A stretch of DNA of 64,000 nt from Durusdinium trenchii (taxonomy: Eukaryota > Sar > Dinophyceae > Suessiales > Symbiodiniaceae). Location: assembly GCA_963970005.1 (NCBI GenBank), contig CAXAMN010021718.1:767243-831242 (forward strand), given 5' to 3'. The notes beneath the pieces were generated by a model. The model saw only the letters and a program-made list of their open reading frames with translations. It did not search any database and had not been told where the DNA came from. The translations under genes were made by a program, and so were the position numbers. Shown piece by piece: positions 31,389-41,300 of this stretch (within the stretch, counting starts at the first letter, position 1; each line of letters starts with the position of its first letter).

Positions 31389-31661
31389 TCATTCTTCGCC
31401 AGTGCACGCCACTCTCCTCACTTCCTCTGCGGTGTAGGGAGAATCCATGTCCCCTTGGAAATCTGCCACATACAAGATGCCTGGCGCTTCACCTTCAAAC
31501 TCGGCCCGTACGGTCGTCTCCGCCTCCTGGCGGCGCAAAACAGATGCCAGAGAAGGCAAAAAAAGGGGTGGTTCCATCTGTCTTTTTGGTATGGAACCAA
31601 TCTTACCTGTTTGGGGTGTAGGAAAGCCTTTGTTGCGTTTGCTGGTCAAACACAAGGTCAC
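31389..31661 (-). CDS. Exon-like ORF, unknown
   Basis: Reads LPSLASVLRRQEAETTVRAE, then EGEAPGILYVADFQGDMDSP and YTAEEVRRVACTG. A mixed alpha/beta pattern with good coding character. Together with the 31.1-kb exon it probably belongs to one minus-strand gene. I do not recognise the family. Confidence 0.45.
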   Translation of the reverse strand: MTLCLTSKRNKGFPTPQTGKIGSIPKRQMEPPLFLPSLASVLRRQEAETTVRAEFEGEAPGILYVADFQGDMDSPYTAEEVRRVACTGEE

Positions 31662-32102
31662 TCAGGTTCTAGTTATAAAGCGGGTGAATGGGGGTGACAG
31701 TTACAAGGTGAAAGCTGCCGCCCACCCAGCAGTTCTACACTCCTCCTTGGGGAGCACAAGGGTTGATGCTGGTGCCGAAAATACCACACGGCTGGTTTGC
31801 AGAGTCCTGATCCTTTGATGATCGGGGAAGCTAAGTTGATGTCAGTGGTTGCGGCTACCTCCTTAGCCATCGAAGACGCTACACATGTCCTCAGAAAACA
31901 TGCATGCTTCCAACTGCTCACAAGCTGTCTACTGGGCACTTGCTTGTGCTCTCCCGCAGAAAGTCTTCACAGTGTGTACCCTCTTAAGGTGCCTTTTTGA
32001 CACGTTCAACTGTTTACCTAGGCTCTGTTTGTAACTGCCCAGGTTTCTCCAGGGCTTTGCACATTTCACACCTTCAGACTAAACGTTTCAAGTCCTTCTC
32101 GA

Positions 32103-32450
32103 GTGTGTGTGTGTGTGCCCCTTGTAGTCACAGGGATTCCTTTGAACTGTTTTTTCATGTGCAGGGGGTGGTAGCAAGGCAGAGAGTCTACCACCAACGA
32201 AGGCACTCTCTAAGCCTTGGTGATACTGGGACTGACCATCCCAGCGTACCTGCAACAATGTTTAAAGTTTGCGGCAGTCATGCACGATACGCCGTCACTT
32301 GTCGGTTCGTGTTCGACTTGAGCTTTTGGCCCCTTCTCCGTTTGAAGACCTCGAGGCTCCTAGGGGGTTCCCTGGATCTTTCAGGATTTGGGTTTCTTAG
32401 GCTGGCGTGTGGCACCGCTATCAGTTCCGTATGCATATCCATAAGTGTGT
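32103..32450. repeat. Unit X, copy 1
   Basis: About 350 bp from a (GT)n run to CCATAAGTGTGT. It matches 33,167-33,515 with few differences. Contains the structured motif at 32,160-32,254. A plus-strand frame stays open across it, and across the other units too. Confidence 0.95.
32160..32254. ncRNA. Candidate structured RNA motif, X copy 1
   Basis: Four helices can be drawn. P0 is TGCAGG:CCTGCA (ends of the motif). P1 is GGTGGTAG:CTACCACC (32,167-32,174 with 32,188-32,195). P2 is CAAGGCAGAGAGT (32,175-32,187) with ACTCTCTAAGCCTTG (32,205-32,219), 13 pairs with a 2-nt bulge. P3 is CTGGGA:TCCCAG (32,226-32,231 with 32,239-32,244). The P1 loop is exactly the 5' arm of P2, so P1 and P2 form a pseudoknot or exclude each other. 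Orientation is not known. The helices can be drawn for either strand. Confidence 0.45.
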
Positions 32451-32744
32451 TTGGCCTCGCGCCAACCCGGGATGAGCCCGCAGAGTGCCTCCCGTGGACC
32501 CGTCGAACGGGGGTTTGTCGAACGTATCCCCTGCCTGGATACAGAGCAGCTCACAGCGGGCGTAGATGGCTTATGCCTCAAGAATTGGGATGTTTGTCTC
32601 ATCTTTGGAATTCCAAGTTGGCTCATGCCTTTACGTGACCGCAGCGGTCAAAGCAGCCAACCAAATTGGCACGGCGTGCGGCCGAAATTTGTTCAAGGTT
32701 CATTGGAACCTGTTGGCGACTTAGGTGCACATACATCGTACACA

Positions 32745-33135
32745 CCTTAACGAGGCAGGTCTTCCTAGCTTGTTGTAATGAGGTCTGGTTTCATCGGTTC
32801 CCGTCCCCTCCATTTGGTTCCCCTTTCACCCTTTCGCCTTCACACACTTCTTTTCTTTTTTCTTTTCATGTCTTCCCTTGCTTCATGTCCTTTCATCTCA
32901 CTCCTTTCGTTCTTTTGCGCGTACAACGGTCCGGGCCTTAGTGTGTACGCGCACATCTACTTTCAACTCAGGCGTTAGGTCGCCCAGGTCTTGACAATGA
33001 GGTGGGTTTAATCGGTTGTCCCTGTGCACTTGGTTTCTCTTTCATCGCAACCACACACACTTTTGTCCCGTCTCGTCTTCCTTCTCATGTCTTCATTCTC
33101 TTGTCTTTGCTGCGCGCACATTTACACATTTGTCC
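32745..33135. repeat. Diverged tandem duplication (unit Z)
   Basis: 32,750-32,960 and 32,977-33,135 share the order AGGTCTT, AATGAGGT, ATCGGTT, then TTTGGTT/CTTGGTT, CACACAC, CATGTCTTC and GCGCACAT, with many differences. They are old copies lying between the two X units. Confidence 0.6.
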
Positions 33136-33166
33136 TAGCCTCATTTTTTGCCTCCCCTTGGGGAGG

Positions 33167-33515
33167 CGTGTGTGTGTGTGTGCCCCTTGTAGTCACAGGG
33201 ATTCGTTTGAATTGTTTTTTCATTAGCGGGGGGTGGTAGCAAGGCAGAGAGTCTACCACCAACGAAGACACTCTCTAAGCCTTGGTGATACTGGGACTGA
33301 TCATCCCAGCGTACCTGCAACAATTTTTAAAGTTTGCGGCAGTCATGCACGATACGCCGTCACTTGTCGGTTCGCGTTCGACTTGAGCTTTTGGCCCCTT
33401 CTCCGTTTGAAGACCTCGAGGCTCCTAGGGGGTTCCCTGGATCTTTCAGGATTTGGGTTTCTTAGGCTGGCGTGTGGCACCGCTATCAGTTCCGTATGCA
33501 TCTCCATAAGTGTGT
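33167..33515. repeat. Unit X, copy 2
   Basis: Nearly identical to 32,103-32,450. It starts at a (GT)n run, and its end runs into the (GT)n run that opens unit Y copy 1. Confidence 0.95.
33226..33318. ncRNA. Candidate structured RNA motif, X copy 2
   Basis: P1, P2 and P3 are unchanged from X copy 1. In P0 an A to G change gives GCGGG:CCTGC, which still pairs if G-T (G-U in RNA) wobble is allowed. The outer T:A pair is lost. Confidence 0.45.
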
Positions 33516-33878
33516 GTGTGTGTGTGTCCACACCTGGACAAAGGGTTCTCAACCAACTTCGGCAGGGGGTGGCAGCAGGAACGAGAGTCTGCCAACAACG
33601 AAGACACTCTCGATTTCCTGGTGATACTGGGACTCATCATCCCAGCGTACCTGCCGTGATCGCAAGCCGTGACTCCAATTTCCCCCGGTTTGTTTCCATG
33701 GTTCATGATACCTCCCACAAACCTTTTCCCTTCCGCATTGCAGCTGCTGACTTTCTTTTGAGCGCTTTCGGAAACATTTTCAACAATACTGTTTGTGCCG
33801 ACTCATGCGCCTTGCCGTTCCATCACCTTCCTTCCCAACGTGGTAACTGAGTCACTGAAAACCAATGTCAGAGTGTGT
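33510..33878. repeat. Unit Y, copy 1
   Basis: Begins at a (GT)n run and ends at CAGAGTGTGT. Nearly identical to 34,638-34,998, apart from a 3-bp indel and a few substitutions. It shares with X only the structured core and the words next to it. Confidence 0.95.
33560..33656. ncRNA. Candidate structured RNA motif, Y copy 1
   Basis: P0 is CGGCAGG:CCTGCCG (7 pairs). P1 is GGTGGCAG with CTGCCAAC, one mismatch at 33,595. P2 is CAGGAACGAGAGT with ACTCTCGATTTCCTG (13 pairs, same 2-nt bulge position as X). P3 is CTGGGA:TCCCAG. Compared with X, differences at paired sites are compensated apart from the one P1 mismatch. Confidence 0.45.
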
Positions 33879-34576
33879 TTCGCTCAGCCGTCCCACTCGG
33901 GTGCTGAGTGTGATCCCCGTCACAGGGGCGCCGTTTTTGCATAGGAAATCAGCCACCCCAACTTGCCACCTACCACTGGATTTCCACTGGAAGTCATTGA
34001 CACATCCATAGAATCAACTGATGCATTGGCCGCCGGGCCCAAAAACGGGATTACTTCAACAGCCGCCGGGCTATAAAACGGTGCGGTGCTCAACCCCCAA
34101 TGAGGCAGGTTCCCCAACCCAGTTCTACTCCCTACCTATTTAGGGCAACATAGGGAAATGGTACTCGACACACTTGTGCGTCGGTGCCTTTCCCTGTGTT
34201 GTTCCTTTTCTAGTCTTTCCTACCCGGGCGGTCTAAGACTAAAGTCCCGCTCCCTAGCTATTGCACGCAATTCATTTCTGCTAAGTTATCAGTAATTCTA
34301 GAGGGCTAAGTATTCATACACACACATGGACACACACATGTACATACACTTCCCTGCCCCCCGCTTTTCTTCTTACGCCTTCGGTCGTTTCTTGGGCTTT
34401 CTCTCAGGCTTTTTAGGTTGTTCTTGAGGCTCGTTTCCCTACCCCAGTCAAGGGCTAAGTAGTCATTTTTCCTACACCTATCTTTCTTTCTTCCCATCTT
34501 AGCGCTGCTCTTTCTGTCTTTCTTTCCTTTTGTTTCTAAGGCTTTTTAGGTGACTATTTAGGTTTTTCACATGCGC

Positions 34577-34634
34577 GCCGCGAAGCGGCACCGTATGTGT
34601 GCCACCGTTCTTTGAAAAAGCGCCGAAGCCGGCG
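34577..34634. repeat. Two small GC hairpins before unit Y copy 2
   Basis: GCCGC-GAA-GCGGC at 34,577-34,589 and CGCCG-AAGC-CGGCG at 34,621-34,634. Both are perfect and short. Their position right before a Y unit may be chance. Confidence 0.5.
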
Positions 34635-34637
34635 ATT

Positions 34638-34998
34638 TGTGTGTGTCCACACCTGGACAAAGGGTTCTCAACCAACTTCGGCAGGGGGTGGCAGCAGGAA
34701 CGAGAGTCTGCCACCAACGAAGACACTCTCGATTTCCTGGTGATACTGGGACTGATCATCCCAGTGTACCTGCCGTGATCGCAAGCCGTGACTCCAATTT
34801 CCTCCGGTTTGTTTCCATGGTTGTTCATGATACCTCCCACAAACCTTTTCCCTTCCGCATTGCAGCTGCTGACTTTCTTTTGAGCGCTTTCGGAAACATT
34901 TTCAACAATACTGTTTGTGCCGACTCATGCGCCTTGCCGTTCCATCACCTTCCTTCCCAACGTGGTAACTGAGTCACTGAAAACCAATGTCAGAGTGT
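34638..34998. repeat. Unit Y, copy 2
   Basis: Begins at a short (GT)n run and ends at CAGAGTGTGCGCGCGTGTGTG. Otherwise the same as 33,510-33,878. Confidence 0.95.
34679..34775. ncRNA. Candidate structured RNA motif, Y copy 2
   Basis: The cleanest copy. P0 is CGGCAGG:CCTGCCG. P1 is GGTGGCAG (34,687-34,694) with CTGCCACC (34,708-34,715). P2 is CAGGAACGAGAGT (34,695-34,707) with ACTCTCGATTTCCTG (34,725-34,739). P3 is CTGGGA-CTGATCA-TCCCAG. All pairs are Watson-Crick. Confidence 0.5.
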
Positions 34999-35062
34999 GC
35001 GCGCGTGTGTGCGCACGCACGGGGTCCAAAAGATTCGCCCATCCTTCCCCTCAACTGAGGTT

Positions 35063-35676
35063 TCAAGGATGGTGAAACATCCTGAAATGGTCTACTGGAA
35101 GGCCACTCTCGTTCTTGGAAACTGCGGACTCTTCATCCCCTACATCCATCCTGACCCCGCACTCCTCCAGACGTCGTTGCACCACATGCTTTGCTCGTTC
35201 GCAGATCTGGTACGGGAGCTCCCCTTGGAAGAAACGCACCACAGCTTCGCTGGCGTAGGCAGTGCGACTTTTCCTGTCATTGCGCTGGGCATGAGAGGGG
35301 TTGAGCCCTAGCAGTGGCTTCCAACCAAATCCAACTGCTTGGGACTGGGATTCATCTGACATGGGATTCATGTGCAGCCGCGTGTGGCTCGGTAGCTTTG
35401 GTCGTCCACTGCCCAGAAAATATCGAGCCCGTTTCGTCTCCTGATCTCGAGTCCTTGCCACTGAAGCGTGACACTCGGGTCCATGCGCCGCATCTCTCGC
35501 TCCACCTCCTTCAGGATGTTTCTCACGAGTGCCTGGAAGACAGCACGGACACCGTAGACCCTCTCCCCAACAACGTATCTGGTCTTTGGTATCTTGGCCA
35601 CTTTTGTTGAAGGATGGCCCACCCTCTGGCCCAACTGATTTGGCTTGGCCTTACCGGTCCGAAACATATTAATCAC
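35063..35676 (-). CDS. Exon-like ORFs, probably one gene, unknown function
   Basis: Two minus-strand frames follow each other. 35,676-35,368 reads GERVYGVRAVFQALVRNILK, then EVEREMRRMDPSVTLQWQGL. 35,461-35,063 reads GFGWKPLLGLNPSHAQRNDR, then AYASEAVVRFFQGELPYQIC. Both have convincing helical protein patterns. They are in different frames, so an intron or frameshift lies near 35,370-35,450. No family recognised. Confidence 0.45.
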
Positions 35677-35904
35677 ATTCTTCCATGCCCACTAAGTCAC
35701 TAAGTGGGATGAACAAGTTGAGCAATGGCTTGAAAAAGGATTGGTTGCCTGTACAGGCATTGTTGTTCATACTTCATCGTGGTGTTCAAGAACAATGGGT
35801 TACTTGTACGTGCTTGAGCGCACCTGCATACCCCTCTACCGCGTGTCCAAAAACAACACTTAGCTGTCCAGCTCAGTCCTTTCGCGGTTTGACCGAACTG
35901 CCTC

Positions 35905-36330
35905 CACTCTAGTAGCATGGCCTCCACTCTAATTAGTAGCGATGGCCTCCACCCTGGTAGCGATGGCCTCCACTCTAGTAGCATGGCCTCCACTCTAATT
36001 AGTAGCGATGGCCTCCACCCTGGTAGCGATGGCCTCCACCCTAGTAGCCATGGCCTCCACTCTACTAGCGATGGCCTCCAACCTAGTAGCGATGGCCTCC
36101 ACTCTAATTAGTAGCGATGGCCTCCACTCTAGTAGCGATGGCCTCCACCCTGGTAGCGATGGCCTCCACCTTAGTAGCCATGGCCTCCACTCTACTAGCG
36201 ATGGCCTCCAACTTAGTAGCGATGGCCTCCACCCTAGTAGCGATGGCCTCCACCTCCAACCTAAGAGCAATGGTCTCCACGATAGTAGCGATAGCCTCTA
36301 TCTTGTAGCGATGGCCTCTACAACCAGCTT
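35905..36330 (+). repeat. Large ATGGCCTCCA-CTAGTAGC array
   Basis: About twenty units of GATGGCCTCCAACCTAGTAGC in plus orientation, with a higher-order repeat of about 130-150 bp marked by the insert TCTAATTAGTAGCGATGG (three copies). The period is mostly a multiple of three, so several frames on both strands stay open. The predicted peptides are artefacts. Confidence 0.95.
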
Positions 36331-36585
36331 TGTAAGAAATCCCTTTTAAACCAAAGGACTATTCAGGTCTAAAAGTACACCGAAGCTCGGACAGTCAAGG
36401 AAGATCGGTAGTTTACTCGGAGGTCGTGTGGGCTGATGGTGCCGACGCCTTGTTATTGTCGTCCTGATCTGCAGGCAGACCGCGCAGAATAAGCTTGCCT
36501 CAGGCGCAAACCATTTGTTTATAACCCCCCTAGAACTCTTGACTCAAATCCTAAAGCGTTCCGGTTTTGAGCCAAGAATTGAGAG

Positions 36586-36622
36586 GGGTATATATATATA
36601 TACAAATATATATATATATATC
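36586..36622. repeat. (TA)n microsatellite
   Basis: Two TATATATATA runs separated by CAAA. Confidence 0.9.
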
Positions 36623-36890
36623 CCAATCAGGCACACGGTGCAGGGTGGCGCAGTGAACAAGGGTGCGCTATTGGAATCTGGAGTATACAATTCCGTTTGA
36701 ACGGTCATGCATACCCAGACCTCACGCCATTCACAATCGATCTGCGATCAAGTCAGGTGATAAGTCGCTGGCTTTAGCTTGGCTGCAGACTCTGGAGGTG
36801 AGCAAAAAGGGTGGGTTGCTTCCAGGGTTGCTGTGCAATGCTGCTTCCCTGAGGCCACTGACCGAAAGTAGCCCCCCGTGCAGGCTGCGC

Positions 36891-37200
36891 TCATCGCGCT
36901 CTCTGCGCGCAGACTTCGCGCTCGACCCACCAAAACCGCCAAGGCCGCAGAAAAGATGCGCGCCAGGTCCCCGCGCGCGTGACCTCGCGCGTGGCTGCCG
37001 AGCTGCTGCGTCCATGTCGCAAGACTTTCATCTCCACCACGGATTTTGTCTTCGAGGCCCCACACATCCGCCCCAGGAAGTCGCAGCCCCGGCAGTGCCG
37101 TTGATCGTGGTGCGCACGCTGGCGACGGGTCTTGACCAGCTCGATGATGCCATGAAAGGGCAGGTGCCTCAAGCGTTCCTCGGTCGAGGCTACACGCTCA
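36891..37200 (-). CDS. Exon-like ORF, unknown
   Basis: Reads ERVASTEERLRHLPFHGIIE, then LVKTRRQRAHHDQRHCRGCD. Good coding appearance up to about 37,010, where the sequence turns Arg-rich. Unknown function. Confidence 0.35.
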
Positions 37201-37204
37201 ATTG

Positions 37205-37624
37205 AAGCGTAAAGAAGCAGGAAAGTCTCGGAGAGAGTTGCACGAATAGGATGTGTGAGCTTGGCTTACACCCTGAAATCCTCATCCAAGACTGGATGAC
37301 TTGAAGGCGAAGCACGAAAACCTGCTGTCGATGAACAGTTGGCTGTCCTGTGTCCCAGAGAACTGAAAACCCAAAGCTCACAACGGAACGAGTCACCGCA
37401 TCCCCGGCAGAATCCAAGCATTCAAAACCGCTGTGACGTTTTCGCTCGGACCCATACACCTTAGACGTCAACGTATGACGCCCGACATGCCACGTTTGAG
37501 CATGAAGATTCTCCCCAAGACGGGCTCCCCCAGTTGGAAAAAATGCGGCTCCCCTGCACAATTTCATCCCGGAACTGTCAAACCACGTCCCGTTTCCACA
37601 GAGCCTCCATTTGTGTAGAGGCAT
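37205..37624 (-). CDS. Exon-like ORF, unknown
   Basis: Reads KWRLCGNGTWFDSSGMKLCR, then GRHTLTSKVYGSERKRHSGF and ECLDSAGDAVTRSVVSFGFS. It contains several Cys and Trp and might be extracellular. Same strand as its neighbours. Confidence 0.35.
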
Positions 37625-37995
37625 ACACGGTGGTCACGATGAGACCCATGTGATTCTCCTTCTCGACTTGCAGTCCTTTCCACCGTTTGGGCAGCTCGCC
37701 CAAGTGGAAGCGCTCGCCTTTTGCTTCAACGACAAGAGAGACATCTCTCAGTCCTTAGTCAGCTTTTGAGCCATCTCTTCCCTCTAGATTAACTCCCTTT
37801 AATCGGATTTAAATCAGAAGTATCTGCCGGGCCAACCCGCCAAGTAGAAGTGGTGGTAGTGGAAGTGGTCTGAGGGGCTCCTGACTGCAAATCTATAGAT
37901 GCATAGTGGTTGATCCAAATACCAGTATTCAGAAATGGTGTTACTCAAGGCGTGGTATCTCCACCATGGGCTTGCCAGCTGCTAGCTGCTAGTCT

Positions 37996-38396
37996 TTAAG
38001 GTATCTCTCCACGAGCATCCACTGCAAATGAGCCTCCACGGTGATGCATGGCCACCTCACTCAGGAAGCTTTCGGAAGAACAAGGGCGGGGAGCCTCTGA
38101 GAAGGCCTTTTCCTCGGCGGCTCGCGAGCGGCGACGCCGGCGACTGGTCAGTCGAAGGCCTCGTCGCCGCGCCGGAAGCGGCACGTGGCGACCCTTTTTC
38201 GTCTCAAAACCTGGTTATGGGAGGTCCGAAAGGGTTTCAGGTTGGTTTCTTTATGAGCACTCAATCGGCACGGCAACAGCTCAGAATTGCAAGCTTCTCG
38301 GGGTTGCCAAGCACCATGTTGAGCTTCCTGCATCACAAGCCGATGTTTTGCAAGTGCACTAGAGTCACTAGAGTTACTAATTTACTAGAGGTGTGA
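37996..38396. CDS. Ambiguous ORFs on both strands
   Basis: Plus strand 38,048-38,362 reads SGWFLYEHSIGTATAQNCKL. Minus strand 37,996-38,184 reads SSESFLSEVAMHHRGGSFAV. Each is protein-like over part of the interval. No decision is possible from the sequence alone. Confidence 0.25.
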
Positions 38397-38486
38397 TGGG
38401 AGTTCTCAAAATATATGAGCGAGTCAAACTACGGCATAGATATCTGATCCTCGTCATGCGCAGCTGACGTCACTCAGCTTTTGTCC

Positions 38487-38513
38487 AAAGAGAGAAAGAG
38501 AGAGAGAGAGAGA
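38487..38513. repeat. (GA)n microsatellite
   Basis: AGAGAGAAAGAGAGAGAGAGA run. Confidence 0.9.
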
Positions 38514-38721
38514 TGCATTGGTGCTTCTGTTGAGGGACGCCTTGACCTCCTTTGCAATGTGACGAACTTGGTTGAAGTGTCAGAAGTAGTGGCAGCTTCT
38601 GCAAAGCATTTGAACAAACAACATCCAGGGGATAAGGATCCCACCAATGCTCCAATTAAACCTACACAAAGGCGGCGCAATCACATCAGCAGTAATCAGT
38701 ATAAGTCCTGTCGACCAAGAA

Positions 38722-39126
38722 TCATGTCTGCCCGCAAAAAGACCATGTCGGATTCGACCAATGTGACTTTAGCTCCACCCACCAGTTCAGGCGTTCCAAA
38801 CCCTGCAGAGAAGGGGAGCTGTCATTACCAGAGCCACCGACCCCTGGACTCTGCACGGACGCGGTGCTGCGCGTCGATCGACCTGCTGCGTGTCGCAGGT
38901 GCTGCAGATTCGCCAAACAAAAGTGCTGGTAGCGTCCAAACGCTCCGTTCGTCGCGATGCCCTTTGTTCCGTTCGTAGCGTCCTCTTGCTTGTTTGAGGG
39001 TGGCTCAAAGAAAACACATTGCGCCTGGAGAGACAAGAATGGTTTGCCCGACCTATTAGACATGAGCAACAGCCACCTGACTATGTCATCAAGCTTCTCG
39101 CTTCTTGTAGAAGACCTCGAGGTCAC
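38722..39126 (-). CDS. Exon-like ORF carrying a GAFGR-type repeat
   Basis: Reads KLDDIVRWLLLMSNRSGKPF, then SLQAQCVFFEPPSNKQEDAT, then the repeat-derived NGTKGIATNGAFGRYQ. The first part looks like a true exon. The second part comes from the GAACGG repeat family also seen at 50.8 kb. Confidence 0.4.
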   Translation of the reverse strand: MTSRSSTRSEKLDDIVRWLLLMSNRSGKPFLSLQAQCVFFEPPSNKQEDATNGTKGIATNGAFGRYQHFCLANLQHLRHAAGRSTRSTASVQSPGVGGSGNDSSPSLQGLERLNWWVELKSHWSNPTWSFCGQT

Positions 39127-39453
39127 TGTTTCCTTGGACGTGCGGAAATAGTGTGGTGGGTTCCACCCAAACCCTCTCTACTTGTTGATGGAACCAAACT
39201 ACCCGACAAAACCGCTCGGAACCATGCGTGTGTACCACATTGCACCTGAATGGATTGGCAGGATTGGAAGACCTTGGTTCCAAAGATCAAGGTCTTAGGG
39301 TGTTTTCCTTGGCAAGGCTCGGAACCATGCAAAACCAAATGATCAATGGAGACGAACACAAAAACCAGGCAAGTAGAGAACCTTTGATCCTGGCAATTTC
39401 ATCAGGGGAAGGATCCACTGCCGACAACGAAAGGATGAGGTTCTTACTGTTCA

Positions 39454-39936
39454 CTATCCATTTAGCGATGGTTTCCAACCTAACAGCGACGGGCTCCAAC
39501 CGGCGAGGGCCCTCCATCTGACTTGCAACATCGCCAAGTCACCAATGAGTTTTTGTAGCTCCTCACAAGCCTGAAGGATCCTCCCGAGCAGCTCCAACAA
39601 GCGCTCGCTGCCCGCCGTCTGGAGCTCGTTGAGGCTGCTGCTCTTGGTGGGTTCATTACTCCTGAACGTGGGTTCTTCACCACCAACAAGGGATGAACCC
39701 AACCGCGCGCGCGCGAGCGCTGTCGGGTCTGAATCTACTTCACCACACCCTGAAAAGCATTGGCCAAAGGATGAAAGGATGTGGGTACCAATCTTTTTGG
39801 AGCGAGACCGTTCATTTCGCCTGCTGAACTTTTCGGCTTCGCGAGACTTTTCGGGTGGAGGTTGGAGGAAGGACGTTGGAAACTTTGCAATTGGAACTTG
39901 ATTCGTGCTGTGTTTAATCCGTTTCGGGGTTTGCAT
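39454..39936 (-). CDS. Hypothetical protein, helical C-terminal part
   Basis: One uninterrupted 160-codon frame from an ATG at 39,936. A basic Ser/Arg-rich first half (KSREAEKFSRRNERSRSKK) leads to a long amphipathic helix (SERLLELLGRILQACEELQK, LIGDLAMLQVRW) that could be a coiled coil. The end of the ORF lies in 21-bp repeat units (39,465-39,515). A neighbouring TATA or splice signal is not evident. Family unknown. Confidence 0.5.
   Translation of the reverse strand: MQTPKRIKHSTNQVPIAKFPTSFLQPPPEKSREAEKFSRRNERSRSKKIGTHILSSFGQCFSGCGEVDSDPTALARARLGSSLVGGEEPTFRSNEPTKSSSLNELQTAGSERLLELLGRILQACEELQKLIGDLAMLQVRWRALAGWSPSLLGWKPSLNG
39465..39515 (+). repeat. Two units of the 21-bp family
   Basis: GCGATGGTTTCCAACCTAACAGCGACGGGCTCCAACC, diverged units in plus orientation. 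Confidence 0.7.
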
Positions 39937-40394
39937 GCCTCCTTGGTTTAGTCGATGTTCATCGTGCCGACCTGTGTGTCAGCGATGAAGCCATAACACA
40001 CGGCTGAGAGAGATGCGAACAGAAGGACTATGGAGCAAGCTGTTAAGCTGCTACCACTCTTTTTCCGTTGAGCATCTTTGGTTCCCCTCACAAGGGTGGC
40101 CATGCTGAACGGCATATTGACTTCATAGGTCCAAAGTCATCACCAAACCTCCAAGTTCAGATGTCTCAATGACCAAAGGTTCAGATCTGGAAGTTCGGAC
40201 CTTCAGAATGCCTCCGTGCGCGGCGCGGAAGTTCTTCTGCATCCTGTGGGACCAAAGTGATGCTGTCCTCCGGCTCTGGTGCCGGTCCTGCGCCTTGGCC
40301 TGTGGTCACTACCACAGAGAGACCATCAGACCATCCTGAGTCGTCCCCTACAGATCCTTCTGTTTAGAGTTTTGGATTCCCAGGGTAACCAGGA

Positions 40395-40445
40395 CGCTAC
40401 TAGGTTGGAGGCCATCGCTACTAGTAACAAGAAGCTACAGTATTG
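40395..40445 (-). repeat. Single minus-orientation unit of the 21-bp family
   Basis: CTAGGTTGGAGGCCATCGCTACTAGTAACAAGAAGCTAC, with the same AACAAGAAGCTAC tail as at 30,960 and (reverse) 22,690. Confidence 0.8.
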
Positions 40446-41040
40446 GTACTGTTTGTCTTTTGTCTTCTTTTTCCGGGGTGTTTAGCTTTCATCCACGCCA
40501 ATCTGTAGTAGTTCTCCGGATAATGCCAAGTATTTTGTTATTGGCAGTCCTCACAGTTCATGCTAGATAGAGATTCTCATCCAAAAGCGTAGGAATATTC
40601 CCCGCCTCCGATCCTCAAACCATGGCTACACGAGCCTTTCGTTCAGAGAAACTGAAGCATCAAGCGGACGTGGCGTATTCTCCATCACTCCTGATTTCGG
40701 TGATGAGGTTGTTGCACACCATGATCAGCACCTGCATCGCTCGCGCTCACTCTGAATATTTAGGACTATCCATTCGGAGACAAATCCACACGAATTGGAG
40801 AACAAATGGGCTTGCACTGGCAAAGTCCTCTTAACAAATCCCTCTCTGGCTCCGAGCAAAACCTTGTCTGCCGTGCAAAATAAATGGATTTATGGCAGCG
40901 GATGTTCACCCATAATGGTTTGGTACTTAAAAGATACAACTTTAAACATGCTTTACTGTATTTCACCATTTCTCAAGCCCGCCTGCTCCAACACTTTTGC
41001 CCAAATCCTTCTCTTCCTTTCAATGAAAATCCCCCCCATC

Positions 41041-41300
41041 TCACCTCCCTCTCCTCGCCTGGAGGCTTTGCTGCTTCCAGGAATCCTTCAACTCTTGGTA
41101 GACGTCTAACAAATCCAAGACGTTCACGTCCACGCGCACCAGCAAGGCCCTGGCATGCTGCAGCTCCCGCCGCTCAAAGGCCACCTCGGGGCCCAGCTCC
41201 GACGCGCGAGGCCAATGCCTCGGCGTGTGCTGTGGGGCGGAAGATTCGAGTCCTCGAGGTGCATCGGAAGAGTGGTCGCCGGTGATCGTCTTGTGAAACA
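41041..41300 (-). CDS. Exon-like ORF, unknown
   Basis: Reads RASELGPEVAFERRELQHAR, then ALLVRVDVNVLDLLDVYQEL. A charged helical segment with good coding character. Unknown function. Confidence 0.4.

Noticed and set aside
31997-33850. Plus-strand ORFs of about 205-213 codons through units X and Y as protein genes
   Set aside because: The frame is open in all units, but the changes between copies are mostly replacing, and the X to Y changes follow base pairing rather than codons. A protein is not excluded but is the weaker explanation.
32160-34775. Assignment of the X/Y motif to a known ribozyme class
   Set aside because: No CUGAUGA...GAAA core for a hammerhead. No P3 hairpin between the P2 and P1 strands and no P4 as in HDV-like ribozymes. 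The outer helix lies before P1, not after it as in pistol. I therefore leave it unclassified.
35905-36349. ORFs of MASTLVAMASNL type, and a CRISPR-like look of the array
   Set aside because: The units are a degenerate 21-bp tandem satellite without unique spacers. Frames on both strands are open because the period is near a multiple of three. The genome is eukaryotic and no cas-like gene is near.
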